Shown: positions 38,201 through 46,139 of the stretch, piece after piece
How the letters are laid out: each line of letters opens with the position of its first letter
Position numbering within the stretch: position 1 is the stretch's first letter
DNA from: Taeniopygia guttata
Lineage: Eukaryota; Chordata; Aves; Passeriformes; Estrildidae
Assembly: GCF_048771995.1 (NCBI RefSeq)
Contig: NC_133027.1
Span: 11,342,001-11,406,000 of the forward strand
Direction of reading: 5' to 3'
DNA length: 64,000 bases
Made by a program: the position numbers and the translations under genes
The notes under the pieces: model-generated
What the model was told of the DNA's origin: nothing
Databases searched by the model: none
Seen by the model: the letters and a program-made list of their open reading frames with translations, nothing else

Positions 38201-41200
38201 GATTGTCCCATCTCTCAGTGCTGCTCAGAATTTGTGAGTGTGCCCTGAAAGTATTGTCAGAGACATCTTCATGCTGCCAAGGTCTCTTGCCTGCAGCAAG
38301 GAACAGGACCTGGAAGATCTCCATGTCTCTCAAGTATGGGACAGCTCTGTGTTAATTTCCTTAGCATTTTTCTATCTCTCCAAATCATACAGCCACACTA
38401 ATAAAAGGGGAAGAAACTTGCTTGCCTGAAAGTGCAACCTACTCCCTGATAGCTGTCAGATAACAGTTCTCAGGAACATTTCTTTCCAAGAGTTTGCTGA
38501 AGGAAATTCTCCATGGTCAGGATGAAAACTATGAAAACTGCGCAATTTAGAACATGAAACCTGAGATGAAAGAAGGAGCTCTCTTTAGGAGCTGAGGCAG
38601 TAGATGGCAGCACTTCAGGGACAGACCCAGTGCCCATGCACTTGAGAGGAAAATGCATCATCTGCCTTCTGGCAGAGCCCGCCTTCATCCTGCAGGTCTT
38701 AGGCATTTGCAGCAGAGATCTCCTGTGTGGGCTGGCTTTCACTGCAAGAGCTAAATGGCTTCTCATTTTTTTGCTGCTTTTTTGTTTCTAGGACTTTTGG
38801 ATTTGTGGTTAGAGCAATCAACAAAGCCACAGGAGCAGAGGTAAATGTCAACAGCCCCCGCAATCTCTGCTGCACTCAAGGGCTTTCCCCTCTGGTGTGA
38901 GCAGCTGTGGCCAGAGCTTTGGGTCGAGCTGTGCTGAAGAGGCAAAAGAAACACAGACTGGTACCAGCCTGCAAAAGACATTGCGGACAGTCTTTGACCT
39001 TCTCAGCTGCCACAAAGAAGGCACAGAGGGCAGCAGTTCATTTCAGAGAAGGATGTGCTCACTCGCTCTCAATTGCTAAAACAAAGGTGGTGCCTTAGAG
39101 CATCTCACTGCTCTTTGGGGCGACAGCTTCAGAGTCCTGAATTCTCACTTCTGGTTGCCAGCAAATGCATCTGAAAGTTACCAGTAGTTCCTCAGACACC
39201 TGCAGTGCTGCACTTGGGAACTGCACATAGGGAGAGATCTGCAAGGCGTCCCTAGAAACCCTAAGCCCTGCCCCTAGCCCGGGATGTAGCCACAGAGTAT
39301 TAAGGCATGGATTACTTCCGAATCCCATACAAAGCAGCAGGGAGTGGGCTCAGAGGTTTGTGGGTGAGACACTACTGTTACCAAGTGGACACAGCAAAAC
39401 CTCAGTGGCCACGTGTCCTGTAACTGGCACCCATGGGAGCGGAGCAATGGGCTATTGCAATGTCAGTTCCTAATTACTGCAATGCCTAATCAGAATGCAG
39501 TTTGGCACAGCTTGGCTGTGTCATTGCAAAATCACTCGCTCCATGTGCCTTGTGGTCTCGTGCCACCCACTTCTCAAGTTACTGATTTTCAATGTCATTT
39601 TAGGTGGCCATAAAGAAAATAAATCTCCAAGGACCGAGGAAGAAGGAACTAAAAGCCTATGAACTCATGACTGTGAAGATAAATAAGAATCCCAATGTGG
39701 TCAACTATTTAGGCAGGTGAGTTGTTGTAAATATTTGTTTACATATTGCAAACATGCAAGATTGTTCACTGGCACAAAACAGAGCTGTAATTATTGGTTA
39801 ATTATTACTGCTCTGCTCATCTCCAGTGGATGGGAAGAGAGTGCATCTTGTCTGCAGGAGTATTCCCTGGCACACATAGTTTGAAAATTATTCAAAAACC
39901 TGCATCAGTCATATCTAATTAAATTAATAGCCTGTAAGTTCACAGCCACCACATTATTTTGGGACTTGACTTTTTTCAACAGTCCTCTTACGTCTGGGTA
40001 AACTAACATGGATTTTCCTTGGATTATGTCCCCTCTTTTCCATTGCTTTGCATGCCAGGAAGATTATTTCCAGAAACACGCAGTGTGACAAGTTTTTTAT
40101 CTGTTCCTAAACTGCAGTTTTTACTTGCTGGCTATTTAAGACATCTCCTTTTCCAAAGCTGTGCCTTTCTTCTTGAGACAGGTTTCAAACAATGCACAGC
40201 CTAGAGGGAATGTCTGTTCCTTTTCTTCTGTCCTTGTCACACAGGGACTTGGAAATAAGAACCAAGAAAATAAACTAACCATGCATGTTTACCTCCATGC
40301 TCTTGTTTCCTTCTTTCAGCTACCTTGTGGATAATCAATTCTGGCTGGTTATGGAGTTCATGGATGGAGGCACTCTGAGCGATGTCATCAGCAAGACCTA
40401 CCTGTCTGAAGACGCGATAGCAGCCATCAGTCGGGAGGTCAGCAAGCCCACCTGTGCTTCCGAGGGCTTGGGCAGGATTGTCTGGGAAACAGAGGCTCAG
40501 AACATGAGAGGTTTCATGTATAAACTTTGTTTTCCTTGTGCTGGTATGCTATGGGCAAGTAAAAGCATATCAAGGGAACTGCCTGCCAGTGCTCCTGCAC
40601 TCAGTGTACTCAGTTCTTGTACTCTTATCTCCTGCTGTTGTAGTCTCACTCTGCCTCCTGTATTTGTATTTGCTCTTCTCCACCTTGCCTCCCTAAACTT
40701 GTATCTTGAGCCTGTCTGCACTGCATTCCTTGCCTGTAAAAGCAAAGGTGCTGGTGGCAGGATTTGAAATGATCAGCTGAGAAAAAACAGAGACTCATTT
40801 CTCACAGTCCTCAACTAAAAAGGACAGTAGTGCAGCCAAAATGCTCTTTGCTTCAGGAAGGTGACTGATGTGATACTTCAAGTCTGTGCTGAGGCCAGCA
40901 ACAAAACTCTCGTCATGCAGCCTCCCACCCAAAAGTGATCCGCTTCACACCAAAGAGAGGGACTTTTTTCTTTCTTGGCCAAACTCCTCCTTTGCCCTCT
41001 GCATGGAGAAAGCACATCCACTGCAGCAGCAGTCATCCTGGCTGGTTTGCAGGGGACAGTCTACAACAGCAGGTGCTGTTGCTCTTTCAAAAGCTGACAT
41101 ACCTTTCCTTAGAAAAGTCCTGCTCTGCAAGTGTTGGAGCAGCAACTCTTCCTCTCAATGGCACTGTGTTCTGCCATTACTCGCCATTCCCATGCAGAGG

Positions 41201-44200
41201 GAATCTTTTAGAGACTCTGTTTCCTTTCTTGTGTGATGAAATCACTAATTTTTGCCCTCCTGCTTCTGTTTTCTCTCTCAGTGCCTGCAAGGACTGGATT
41301 TTCTTCACTGGAACCACGTGATCTACCGAGATGTGAAGAGTGAAAACATCCTTCTCAGAACTGACGGCTCTGTCAAGCTGGGTCAGTATATTCCTGGTCA
41401 GGAGCAGCGTTCAGGGATGTGGGGTGAGGGGCTGCTTTGAGTGGCTGCCAACTCCCCAGAAATGGTGCTGGTGGCAGTGCAGGGCCCCACCGCTGTGAGC
41501 TGAAGGCACGGTTGCAACGTGCACAGAGGTATAAGGAACCAGGAGAAGTCAAGAGTGGCGTTGGTGTGTTTGTGTCTCTTCCAGAGGGAGGGAGCTACAA
41601 TCTAAAGCTTCAGGGGAATAAAGGCCACTGCTGTGAGCAGCGTTTAAAAAACTGTGATTTTTTTGGAAGTGGCCAATTCCATACTTCCTTGGCTAAAGCC
41701 CCAAGGAAACTGAGTGTGGACAGTTCTTCAGGAGATTCAACAACACATAGACTGAGAGTGGGGAATTCTTTTGCTTGATTTCCTAACTTGACCTGGCTTT
41801 CATGGTATGTTTATTTGTCCACAGCTGACTTTGGCCTCTTTGCTCAGCTCACCCCTGAGCAGCGTAGACGGAGCTCAGTGGCCGGCACTTCTGGCTGGAT
41901 GGCGCCTGAAGTGCTGACAGGTCAACCATATGGCCCCAAAGTGGACATATGGTCTTTTGGAATTGTGGGCATCGAAATGGTGGAACGAGAAGTTCCTCAC
42001 AGGAATGAAACTCCTGTTTCGGTAAGGTGCAAATACTCCCTGATCCCACTTGTCTTTCTCACCTGTCCCATGTCCTGTGTGCCATTGGACAAATCCCATT
42101 GCCATCTGCTGGCACCACTTCCACCAAGGTCCCCTTCTAAACATGTCCCTGCAGCACATCAGCATCTGCTGTAAATTCGGTTGCATCAGAAGGGAAGTAG
42201 CAGTTCAGAAACCTGGCATTTTGGCCTGCAACCTGCCTGACATTTCTAATTTGCTTTTTGAACTCCGTTGGTGCTCTGTCTCTGAAGGGCAAGAATTTTT
42301 CAGTGGAGAGGTTAGACATGTGATAAATATCCTAAGAAATTGACGTTACACCTTCCCAGTTTCAATTTTATCGGAAAAGAAAAGAAAAAGAAAAAGAAAA
42401 AAGACACAACCACTAAAGCAATGCCCAAGTAGTTTTGTGTAGGAGTGACAGTGGGTAGGACGGTCGGGATGGACAGAGACGAAAGATCTTTGAAGCCAGG
42501 TCTTGGAACTTTCGGTTTATTGCAAAGGGCGTGGATGCAGGGCCCTGCTTGGAGCTGCCAGCCACAGCTCAGAGCAGGCCCGAAAGAGGAGCCAAAAGAG
42601 AGACCCGTAAGAGTGAGGAAGTTCCTGTTACAAGACAATAAATCTTCTTCTGTGCAGAATGTTCAAATTTTCACTAACCAATCTAGTCCAAGATACAAAT
42701 ACTAGAGTATTTACTACAGCCTATAAGAATCCTTACATTACCATACTGTGTTACATTTTAAACCCTAAAAACTACTCTTTGGACCCCTTCTGCCAAGCTA
42801 GTAGGGTCTGCTCTGACCCTTGGACCTGTCTGCCAGCAGAGGGTGTTGTTTAATCAAAAGGGGATTACCTTCAGCTGGCCATACCATTGTTTTCCAGTTG
42901 TTCAGTAACTAAGGCTAGTAACTATCTCAAAGCTTACTTTTCATTTCAATCTCGCTTACAGTTTCCATATTCTCAAAATCTTTTGCCAGGCATACATATT
43001 TGTAAAGGTTTTCCGGTTTCATCTTCCCCAACAGTTTTGCTTTCTTTTTCTTTTTTTAACCACAGCACATTGATTTTCCTCCACACTGTAGCATCTTTTC
43101 CAAGTCCTGTGGGTCTTCAAAACTTTCAGGCTTTCAAATAATCTGTACATTGCTCAGTCATGTGTGTGGGTGGCCTGGATAAGTTGAGGATGTGTTTTTC
43201 TCCGACTGCAGTTACACTAAACCCTTGGCTGTTTCTGGGTCTTTTAAAAAGTTGATGAGCTTGCAGCCTGGTGCCTGGGGCTGGGATCCAACGTGGGCGG
43301 TTGATGCTGGTGCTGTGTTCCTTTACTATAGGAGCAGGGCCATCTCTGGCTTGCACAGTGCTAAGGGCAGTGAGGACTCCAGCTCCCCACCATGTCCAGT
43401 GGCTGAGCTCAGTTGCAGAGAGACAGGATAAAGCTCCCTTTGTGACCTCTGAGAGTGTGGGAAAAGGAAAAAAAGCTGCCATAATTATTTATACTCCAGG
43501 GGAGTGTGCTTGCTGGTTTGGGCTTGGAAATTTTCCTCTGGGTTGAAGAGGATAATAACAAAGTCTTTTTGGTCACCATCTATTTCAGTGCCACCAGCAC
43601 AGAGCTGTTACTATTGTGATGAGCATTTTTCTGGAGACCAGGCTGCAGCCTGGTGTCACGGAGAGCCTGTCAAAACCTCCCACTTCTTACAGACATATTT
43701 TGCGATGGGGACGCCATTAATGCATTGACTTGAGTATACAAATGAGCAGAGGGTGACCATCGGGATGGTGCTTCTTCTTCTGATTTGACCTTGGAAAGGT
43801 TTCCTTTTGCCACATAAAGAGGCTGAAACGTGCAGCTGAGAGACAGAGCTGCAGGTGGCTCCTGTGTGCCTAAGCCGGCATTTTCATCCCAATACATTTG
43901 TGCAGGTGTCTTAAAGGGTCTGTGTTGAATATGAGATTCCAAATGTTTGTTTCCTCACCCTGAGGCATACCTGGTGGATTTCCATTCTTGCCTCCCATGC
44001 ACCTCTGTTTTCTAGAAGAGGACAAGAAGCTCAATGAGTTTTGGTTTATGACCACTGTGCTTAAGGGACCAACAAGCACTGCAGAGATGCCTTTCATGTA
44101 CTAATCCTTGGAAATAGTAGTGTTAGTGTAGCAGAGTCCATCTTCTGAAAAGCCTGTCAAGGTGGTGTGAATCCTCCAAGAAGGAAAGAAGCTTTGCTGA

Positions 44201-46020
44201 TGTAGCTCCCACTAACTGGGTCAGTCAATGAAATTGACTGCCAAGGCAAGATCAGCGGGATGTTGGAAAAGCCGTGGTGTTTTGTTGGTAAAGGAAAGTC
44301 ATCTTTCCTTTACCATCTCCATCTTATCAGAAAGTGCTCTGCAGAGTGGAGCTTAAACAGTGGGTTCTGGGAGAGCAGTTACAGATGGGAAAGAAGCAGG
44401 TGGAGCCTCGTGTTTCCTTTTCATGCAGGCTGAACTCCCGATAGCCAGAGGAGAGAGACCACAGCTGCGGAAGCCCAACCGATTCTCGCCTCACCTGTGT
44501 GACTTTCTGAGCTGCTGCCTGCAGACAGACGAAGAGCAGCGCTGGTCTGCCAAGAGGCTCCTGCAGGTAAAATGCCAAGGGGCTGAGGTGAAACAGTGTC
44601 TGAGGGATGGGCTCCTCCTCCACCGAGGTCCGAGGCATCAGATGAGCCCCCTTCCTCCTCACCTCCACTCTTGGTGATGTTCAAATGAAAACAGTGAGGA
44701 ATCCTAGACTGGGCTGGGCTGGCAGGGCTCTGGAAAGTCCTCTGGTCCAAGTGACCTGCAATGAGCAGGGACATCTTTAAAGAGATCAGGTTGCTCAGAG
44801 TCCTGTCCCACCTGACCTGGAATGATTCCAGGGATGGGGGCACCTACAAGCTCTTGGGACAACCTGTGCCAGAGTGGCACCATGCTCCGAGAAAAGAAGG
44901 TCTTCCTTAGACCTACTCTGATTAGATCCCCATGTGTTTAAAACTATTTGCCCACACTCTCTTGTAACTGGCCCTGTTAAAAAAGGTGTCCCCCACTTTC
45001 TTCAAAGCCACTCTGAAATCTTGGAAAGCAGCAATAAAGTCTCCCTGGGGCCTGTTCTTCACAAAAGTGAATAACTCCACCTCTCTCCGCATTTCCTGAG
45101 AGGACAGGTGCTCTGTTTTCTGGCTGTTTCTGTTGCCCTGATTTGGTGGGATGTTCAGTTTTATCTAATGGTAAAAGAACTGAAGTACAGCAATGCAGGG
45201 TAAAGAGACATGAAATAGTGGTGGAGGAACCCAAGGCTGCCAGTCCTGGCAGAGCAGTCTGGAGAGATTTGGCTGTGGGCAGGAGGGGCTTTGAGGGACT
45301 CACTGTGAGCCTCTGAGGGGCCCTGGTTTATGCCCCCCACCCCACCCTTAGAGGTTTCTGGCACACAAACAGGGACAGCTGAGAGGGACTTGCCCCAGCC
45401 CCATCTGCTGCCTGGCATGCTCAGGCAGAGGGGAACTGTCCCAGGCTGACTGCCAGGTTGTGTGGCAGAGAGGGAACTGCAGGACCCATCGCCGCTGGAC
45501 TGGCCCTGCTGGGAAGGAAGGTGCCATCCCACACAGAAGGGGCAGGGCATGGAAAGGCAGACACTGCTTTGTGTGCCTGTGGAAGTTAGCATGGTGCCTG
45601 TCTTTCCAAGACAGGGACCTCTGGGAGTCATTGGAGCTTCCTGAAAGGAAAAAACCCCAGGGACAGAAAGCACCATTTCTAGAGCACTGGCAGGGCAAAA
45701 ATCCCAGCAAGATGGAGAAACCAGAATAAATGGATGAGTGGGATTCTGGGCCAGGTTTGCCTGTGATGGCAAGCTCCTGCACATGATGAGTGGGGAGCAG
45801 ATGGTCCCATTGTTTTACTTTCTGGGTCCTTCTAGGAGCTAGAGGAATCCTGATTGAGTCTGTGAAGCACTGAGCTTGGAATGTCATGGTTCACTGTTCT
45901 TTGTTGTTTTTTTTTCCTGTGGATTAGCATCCATTTGTAACAGCAGCCAAGCCAGCATCCACCCTGGCACCACTCATCAACTCAGCGAAGAAGAAGAAGA
46001 CGAAGAAGACAAGAATCTAA
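3584..46020 (+). CDS. PAK3-like Ser/Thr kinase gene with 34 repeated N-terminal exons (5' end not in window)
   Basis: Spliced model: 34 exons of 132 nt (A/B/C/D modules, then E, F, G), then exons 35,909-36,043, 36,321-36,461, 36,522-36,656, 37,552-37,702, 38,009-38,072, 38,792-38,840, 39,604-39,716, 40,320-40,437, 41,282-41,381, 41,825-42,021, 44,429-44,566 and 45,928-46,020. All junctions have AG acceptors and GT (or, in B, GC) donors, and the lengths sum to 5,922 nt, coding 1,973 residues plus stop. The C-terminal part is a p21-activated-kinase-type catalytic domain. It is preceded by a coiled-coil-like region and about 1,496 residues of 44-residue modules. No CRIB (Rac/Cdc42-binding) motif is visible, so the start and any GTPase-binding region lie outside or are lost. 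Exact transcript structure is inferred; the kinase part is the surest. Confidence 0.8.
4040..4171 (+). CDS. Module exon B (unit 1), GC donor
   Basis: Exon of 132 nt, phase 0-0, after acceptor ctcttgccacag. It codes 44 residues from [18 protein letters not shown] to EPESSET. The expected donor position reads ACG|GCAAGT, so the downstream 2,269-nt intron would be of the rare GC-AG class; GCAAGT is the usual context for such donors. All eight B copies carry it. B has KND where the other modules have (E/Q)YD, so it lacks the module tyrosine. Other copies: 7,812, 11,584, 15,356, 19,128, 22,900, 26,672, 30,444. Confidence 0.7.
4880..5045 (+). mobile_element. CR1 LINE fragment inside the B-C intron (first half)
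   Basis: The run aaaaggacccaggggtgccg, ggtggccaagaaggcc and cctggcctgtgtcatcag follows the CR1 ORF2 sense strand. The same block is in every unit at +3,772-bp steps, so CR1 inserted before the unit was amplified. About 680 bp of unrelated sequence (5,046-5,721) separates it from the second half. Confidence 0.8.
5722..5870 (+). mobile_element. CR1 LINE fragment inside the B-C intron (second half)
   Basis: Continues the CR1 alignment from gtgggcccctctgaag to cagcctggacaacgggagg. Recurs in all eight units and, diverged, at 2,868. The gap between the halves could be an insertion into CR1; I do not recognise the inserted 680 bp. Confidence 0.8.
6441..6572 (+). CDS. Module exon C (unit 1)
   Basis: Exon of 132 nt, phase 0-0, acceptor ctcttgccacag, donor GTAAGT. 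It codes 44 residues from [18 protein letters not shown] through [14 protein letters not shown] to PEPESPEP. Copies: 10,213, 13,985, 17,757, 21,529 (one Asp-to-Glu change), 25,301, and a variant form at 29,073 and 32,845. Confidence 0.75.
6899..7030 (+). CDS. Module exon D (unit 1)
   Basis: Exon of 132 nt, phase 0-0, acceptor ctcttgccacag, donor GTAAGT. It codes 44 residues from [18 protein letters not shown] through [14 protein letters not shown] to PEPESAEP, with about 12 acidic residues against one Lys. Copies: 10,671, 14,443, 18,215, 21,987, 25,759, 29,531; an equivalent exon recurs at 33,761 in the divergent right edge. Confidence 0.75.
7328..11099 (+). repeat. Array unit 2
   Basis: Exons A 7,356-7,487, B 7,812-7,943, C 10,213-10,344, D 10,671-10,802. 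Has A at the 4,716-equivalent and A at the 5,027-equivalent. Shares with unit 8 a T in 'gacctt' near 9,271. Private 'ccagccagctc' near 8,008. Confidence 0.95.
11100..14871 (+). repeat. Array unit 3
   Basis: Exons A 11,128-11,259, B 11,584-11,715, C 13,985-14,116, D 14,443-14,574. T at the 4,716-equivalent with A at the 5,027-equivalent. Private 'ctgaagaagg' near 13,280 in the CR1 piece. Confidence 0.95.
14872..18643 (+). repeat. Array unit 4
   Basis: Exons A 14,900-15,031, B 15,356-15,487, C 17,757-17,888, D 18,215-18,346. Same variant pair as unit 3 (T then A), without unit 3's private change. Confidence 0.95.
18644..22415 (+). repeat. Array unit 5
   Basis: Exons A 18,672-18,803, B 19,128-19,259, C 21,529-21,660, D 21,987-22,118. 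A at the 4,716-equivalent with G at the 5,027-equivalent. Exon C has the only coding change among the first six C copies: gac to gag near 21,612 (Asp to Glu). Confidence 0.95.
22416..26187 (+). repeat. Array unit 6
   Basis: Exons A 22,444-22,575, B 22,900-23,031, C 25,301-25,432, D 25,759-25,890. A and A at the two test sites, C at the 5,499-equivalent. Confidence 0.95.
26188..29959 (+). repeat. Array unit 7 (carries variant C exon)
   Basis: Exons A 26,216-26,347, B 26,672-26,803, variant C 29,073-29,204, D 29,531-29,662. A and G at the test sites. More private variants than other core units (near 27,710, 28,069, 28,239). Exon C ends [15 protein letters not shown] instead of [15 protein letters not shown], and its donor context (GAGGCA|GTAAGT) differs accordingly. 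Confidence 0.95.
29960..33100 (+). repeat. Array unit 8 (truncated at its right side)
   Basis: Exons A 29,988-30,119, B 30,444-30,575, variant C 32,845-32,976. From about 33,080 the intron switches from C-D type to D-A type sequence, which marks an old recombination junction; the regular exon D is replaced by exon E. A and A at the test sites, and the 'gacctt' variant shared with unit 2. Confidence 0.9.
33302..33433 (+). CDS. Module exon E (right edge of array)
   Basis: Exon of 132 nt, phase 0-0, acceptor ctcttgccacag, donor GTAAGT. It codes 44 residues starting [18 protein letters not shown] and ending [10 protein letters not shown]. Coding part is C-like while the intron before it is D-A-like, so it is a recombinant module. 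Confidence 0.72.
33761..33892 (+). CDS. Module exon F (D-like)
   Basis: Exon of 132 nt, phase 0-0, with the same 44-residue translation as exon D. It is offset from the 3,772-bp register, being 457-459 bp from its neighbours, which shows the underlying older module spacing. Confidence 0.72.
34218..34349 (+). CDS. Module exon G (last, most diverged module)
   Basis: Exon of 132 nt, phase 0-0, donor GTAAGT. It starts [18 protein letters not shown], contains [15 protein letters not shown] and ends AQPESLEP. It has the most differences from the core modules and leads into the single-copy part of the gene. Confidence 0.72.
34350..35908 (+). other. Intron between array and coiled-coil exons
   Basis: The first 80 bases still resemble the start of the unit's B-C intron (tgctgttgctggc..gaggatgctgagtgct), then similarity is lost. 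A 147-codon open stretch at 34,590-35,033 has no recognisable protein character or splice context and is treated as chance. Contains the microsatellite at 35,184-35,236. Confidence 0.6.
35184..35236. repeat. (TCTG)n(TCTA)n microsatellite
   Basis: About four TCTG steps followed by about nine CTAT steps. Likely length-polymorphic. Confidence 0.95.
35909..36043 (+). CDS. Kinase gene exon: Gln/Glu-rich helix-forming segment 1
   Basis: 135 nt, phase 0-0, acceptor ttctgtgcag, donor GTAAGC. It codes 45 residues including [17 protein letters not shown] and [16 protein letters not shown], rich in Glu and Gln and predicted by eye to be helical. It is the first single-copy exon after the array and keeps the same phase. 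Confidence 0.75.
36321..36461 (+). CDS. Kinase gene exon: helix-forming segment 2
   Basis: 141 nt, phase 0-0, acceptor gtgtgtacag, donor GTGAGT. It codes 47 residues ([16 protein letters not shown], then [19 protein letters not shown]), with charged heptad-like spacing. Role unknown; likely part of a coiled coil with the next exon. Confidence 0.75.
36522..36656 (+). CDS. Kinase gene exon: coiled-coil segment 3
   Basis: 135 nt, phase 0-0, acceptor tatttttcag, donor GTGAGT. It codes 45 residues ([20 protein letters not shown], then [21 protein letters not shown], which is split here only for quotation). Leu/Ile at heptad-like positions and dense K/E suggest a coiled coil, so dimerisation is possible. 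Confidence 0.78.
37082..37165 (+). CDS. Possible cassette exon (84 nt)
   Basis: After a pyrimidine-rich tract and tgacttgag acceptor, 28 codons are open ([17 protein letters not shown]...) up to a possible donor GAG|GTACAG. Phase 0-0, so it could be included or skipped. If read past that donor the frame stays open to a TGA at 37,295-37,297 (LEWERNP end), giving a possible alternative, kinase-less terminus. Not needed for the main model. Confidence 0.35.
37552..37702 (+). CDS. Kinase gene exon: linker before the kinase domain
   Basis: 151 nt, phase 0 in and 1 out, acceptor tcttgttccag, donor GTACGT. It contains a short Ala run ([10 protein letters not shown]) and ends DDSLEQL; with the next exon the junction reads [19 protein letters not shown], matching the segment just before the PAK catalytic core (LRTIVSIGDPKKKYTRYEK in PAKs). 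Confidence 0.82.
38009..38072 (+). CDS. Kinase domain exon 1: start of catalytic core
   Basis: 64 nt, phase 1 in and 2 out, acceptor tttccctcag, donor GTGAGT. It codes the N-lobe entry, [11 protein letters not shown], including the first Gly residues of the nucleotide-binding loop. Confidence 0.88.
38792..38840 (+). CDS. Kinase domain exon 2: glycine-rich loop
   Basis: 49 nt, phase 2 in and 0 out, acceptor ttgtttctag, donor GTAAAT. It completes [20 protein letters not shown], that is GxGxxGxV, intact. Confidence 0.88.
39604..39716 (+). CDS. Kinase domain exon 3: VAIK lysine and helix C
   Basis: 113 nt, phase 0 in and 2 out. It begins [16 protein letters not shown], with the ATP-positioning Lys, and continues with helix C where the salt-bridge Glu (AYELM) aligns with PAK NEILVM. 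It ends NPNVVNYLG. Donor GTGAGT. Confidence 0.9.
40320..40437 (+). CDS. Kinase domain exon 4: hinge region
   Basis: 118 nt, phase 2 in and 0 out. It codes [20 protein letters not shown] and then the [19 protein letters not shown] helix. [10 protein letters not shown] is the hinge and matches PAK VMEYLAGGSL. The donor GAG|GTCAGC is weaker than its neighbours. Confidence 0.88.
41282..41381 (+). CDS. Kinase domain exon 5: catalytic loop with YRD
   Basis: 100 nt, phase 0 in and 1 out. It codes [20 protein letters not shown] then [13 protein letters not shown]. The catalytic Asp, Lys and Asn (D-x-K-x-x-N) are present, but the His of HRD is Tyr (tac). PAKs have VIHRDIKSDN here. Confidence 0.9.
41825..42021 (+). 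CDS. Kinase domain exon 6: DFG, activation loop, APE
   Basis: 197 nt, phase 1 in and 0 out, donor [22 protein letters not shown] carries the DFG Asp. The activation segment reads [16 protein letters not shown]: the PAK activation-loop Thr is Ser, and the usual GTPYW is [20 protein letters not shown] (helix F) is normal. Confidence 0.92.
42373..42402. repeat. A-rich (AAAAAG)n simple repeat
   Basis: A run of GAAAAG/GAAAAAG steps in the intron between kinase exons 6 and 7. Confidence 0.85.
42438..43033 (-). mobile_element. Solo LTR (596 bp) with 6-bp target duplication
   Basis: Bounded by TG (tgtaggagtgac) and CA (cttccccaaca), and flanked on both sides by GTTTTG (42,432-42,437 and 43,034-43,039). 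On the minus strand it starts TGTTGGGGAAG and has AATAAA near its end (plus-strand tttatt near 42,517). No internal viral sequence. The 6-bp duplication is typical of ERVK-type elements. It lies antisense in the intron between kinase exons 6 and 7. Confidence 0.88.
44429..44566 (+). CDS. Kinase domain exon 7: C-lobe helices
   Basis: 138 nt, phase 0-0, acceptor tttcatgcag, donor GTAAAA. It contains [20 protein letters not shown] and RWSAKRLLQ. The subdomain XI Arg (QRWSA for PAK KRGSA) is kept, while the region after helix F is divergent from PAK ([12 protein letters not shown] for ALYLIATNGTPE). Confidence 0.88.
44697..45130 (-). mobile_element. CR1 LINE 3' fragment
   Basis: Reading on the plus strand gives the antisense of CR1's 3' end: gctctggaaagtcctctggtc, then ttgctcagagtcc, gattccagggatggggg, gggacaacctgtgccag, and agaaaagaaggtcttcctta. 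Old copy with many differences, in the intron before the last kinase exon. The right boundary is approximate. Confidence 0.8.
45928..46020 (+). CDS. Kinase domain exon 8: C-terminal exon and stop
   Basis: 93 nt, phase 0, after acceptor gtggattag. [20 protein letters not shown] matches the PAK C-terminus (HPFLKLAKPLSSLTPLI), then a basic tail [10 protein letters not shown] and TAA. The basic tail resembles a nuclear-localisation type cluster; that role is inference. Confidence 0.92.
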   Translation, partial: HPFVTAAKPASTLAPLINSAKKKKTKKTRI

Positions 46021-46126
46021 CGATGAAGATATTATTACCAAGTTAGAGTAGGATTGTAGAGTAGGACTCTAGATTAGGATTGTTAAGTAGTTTTGTAGTA
46101 TAGGTTTATGGATAGGATTATAATTA

Positions 46127-46132
46127 AATAAA
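46127..46132 (+). terminator. Polyadenylation signal AATAAA of the kinase gene
   Basis: AATAAA lies 107 nt after the stop codon, in a short AT-rich 3' UTR. Confidence 0.8.
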
Positions 46133-46139
46133 GTTTTCA

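Larger units (their letters stand above)
42022..44428 (+). other. Intron with solo LTR; remainder unassigned
   Basis: Apart from the A-rich run and the solo LTR, I see no gene in this 2.4-kb intron. Confidence 0.6.
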
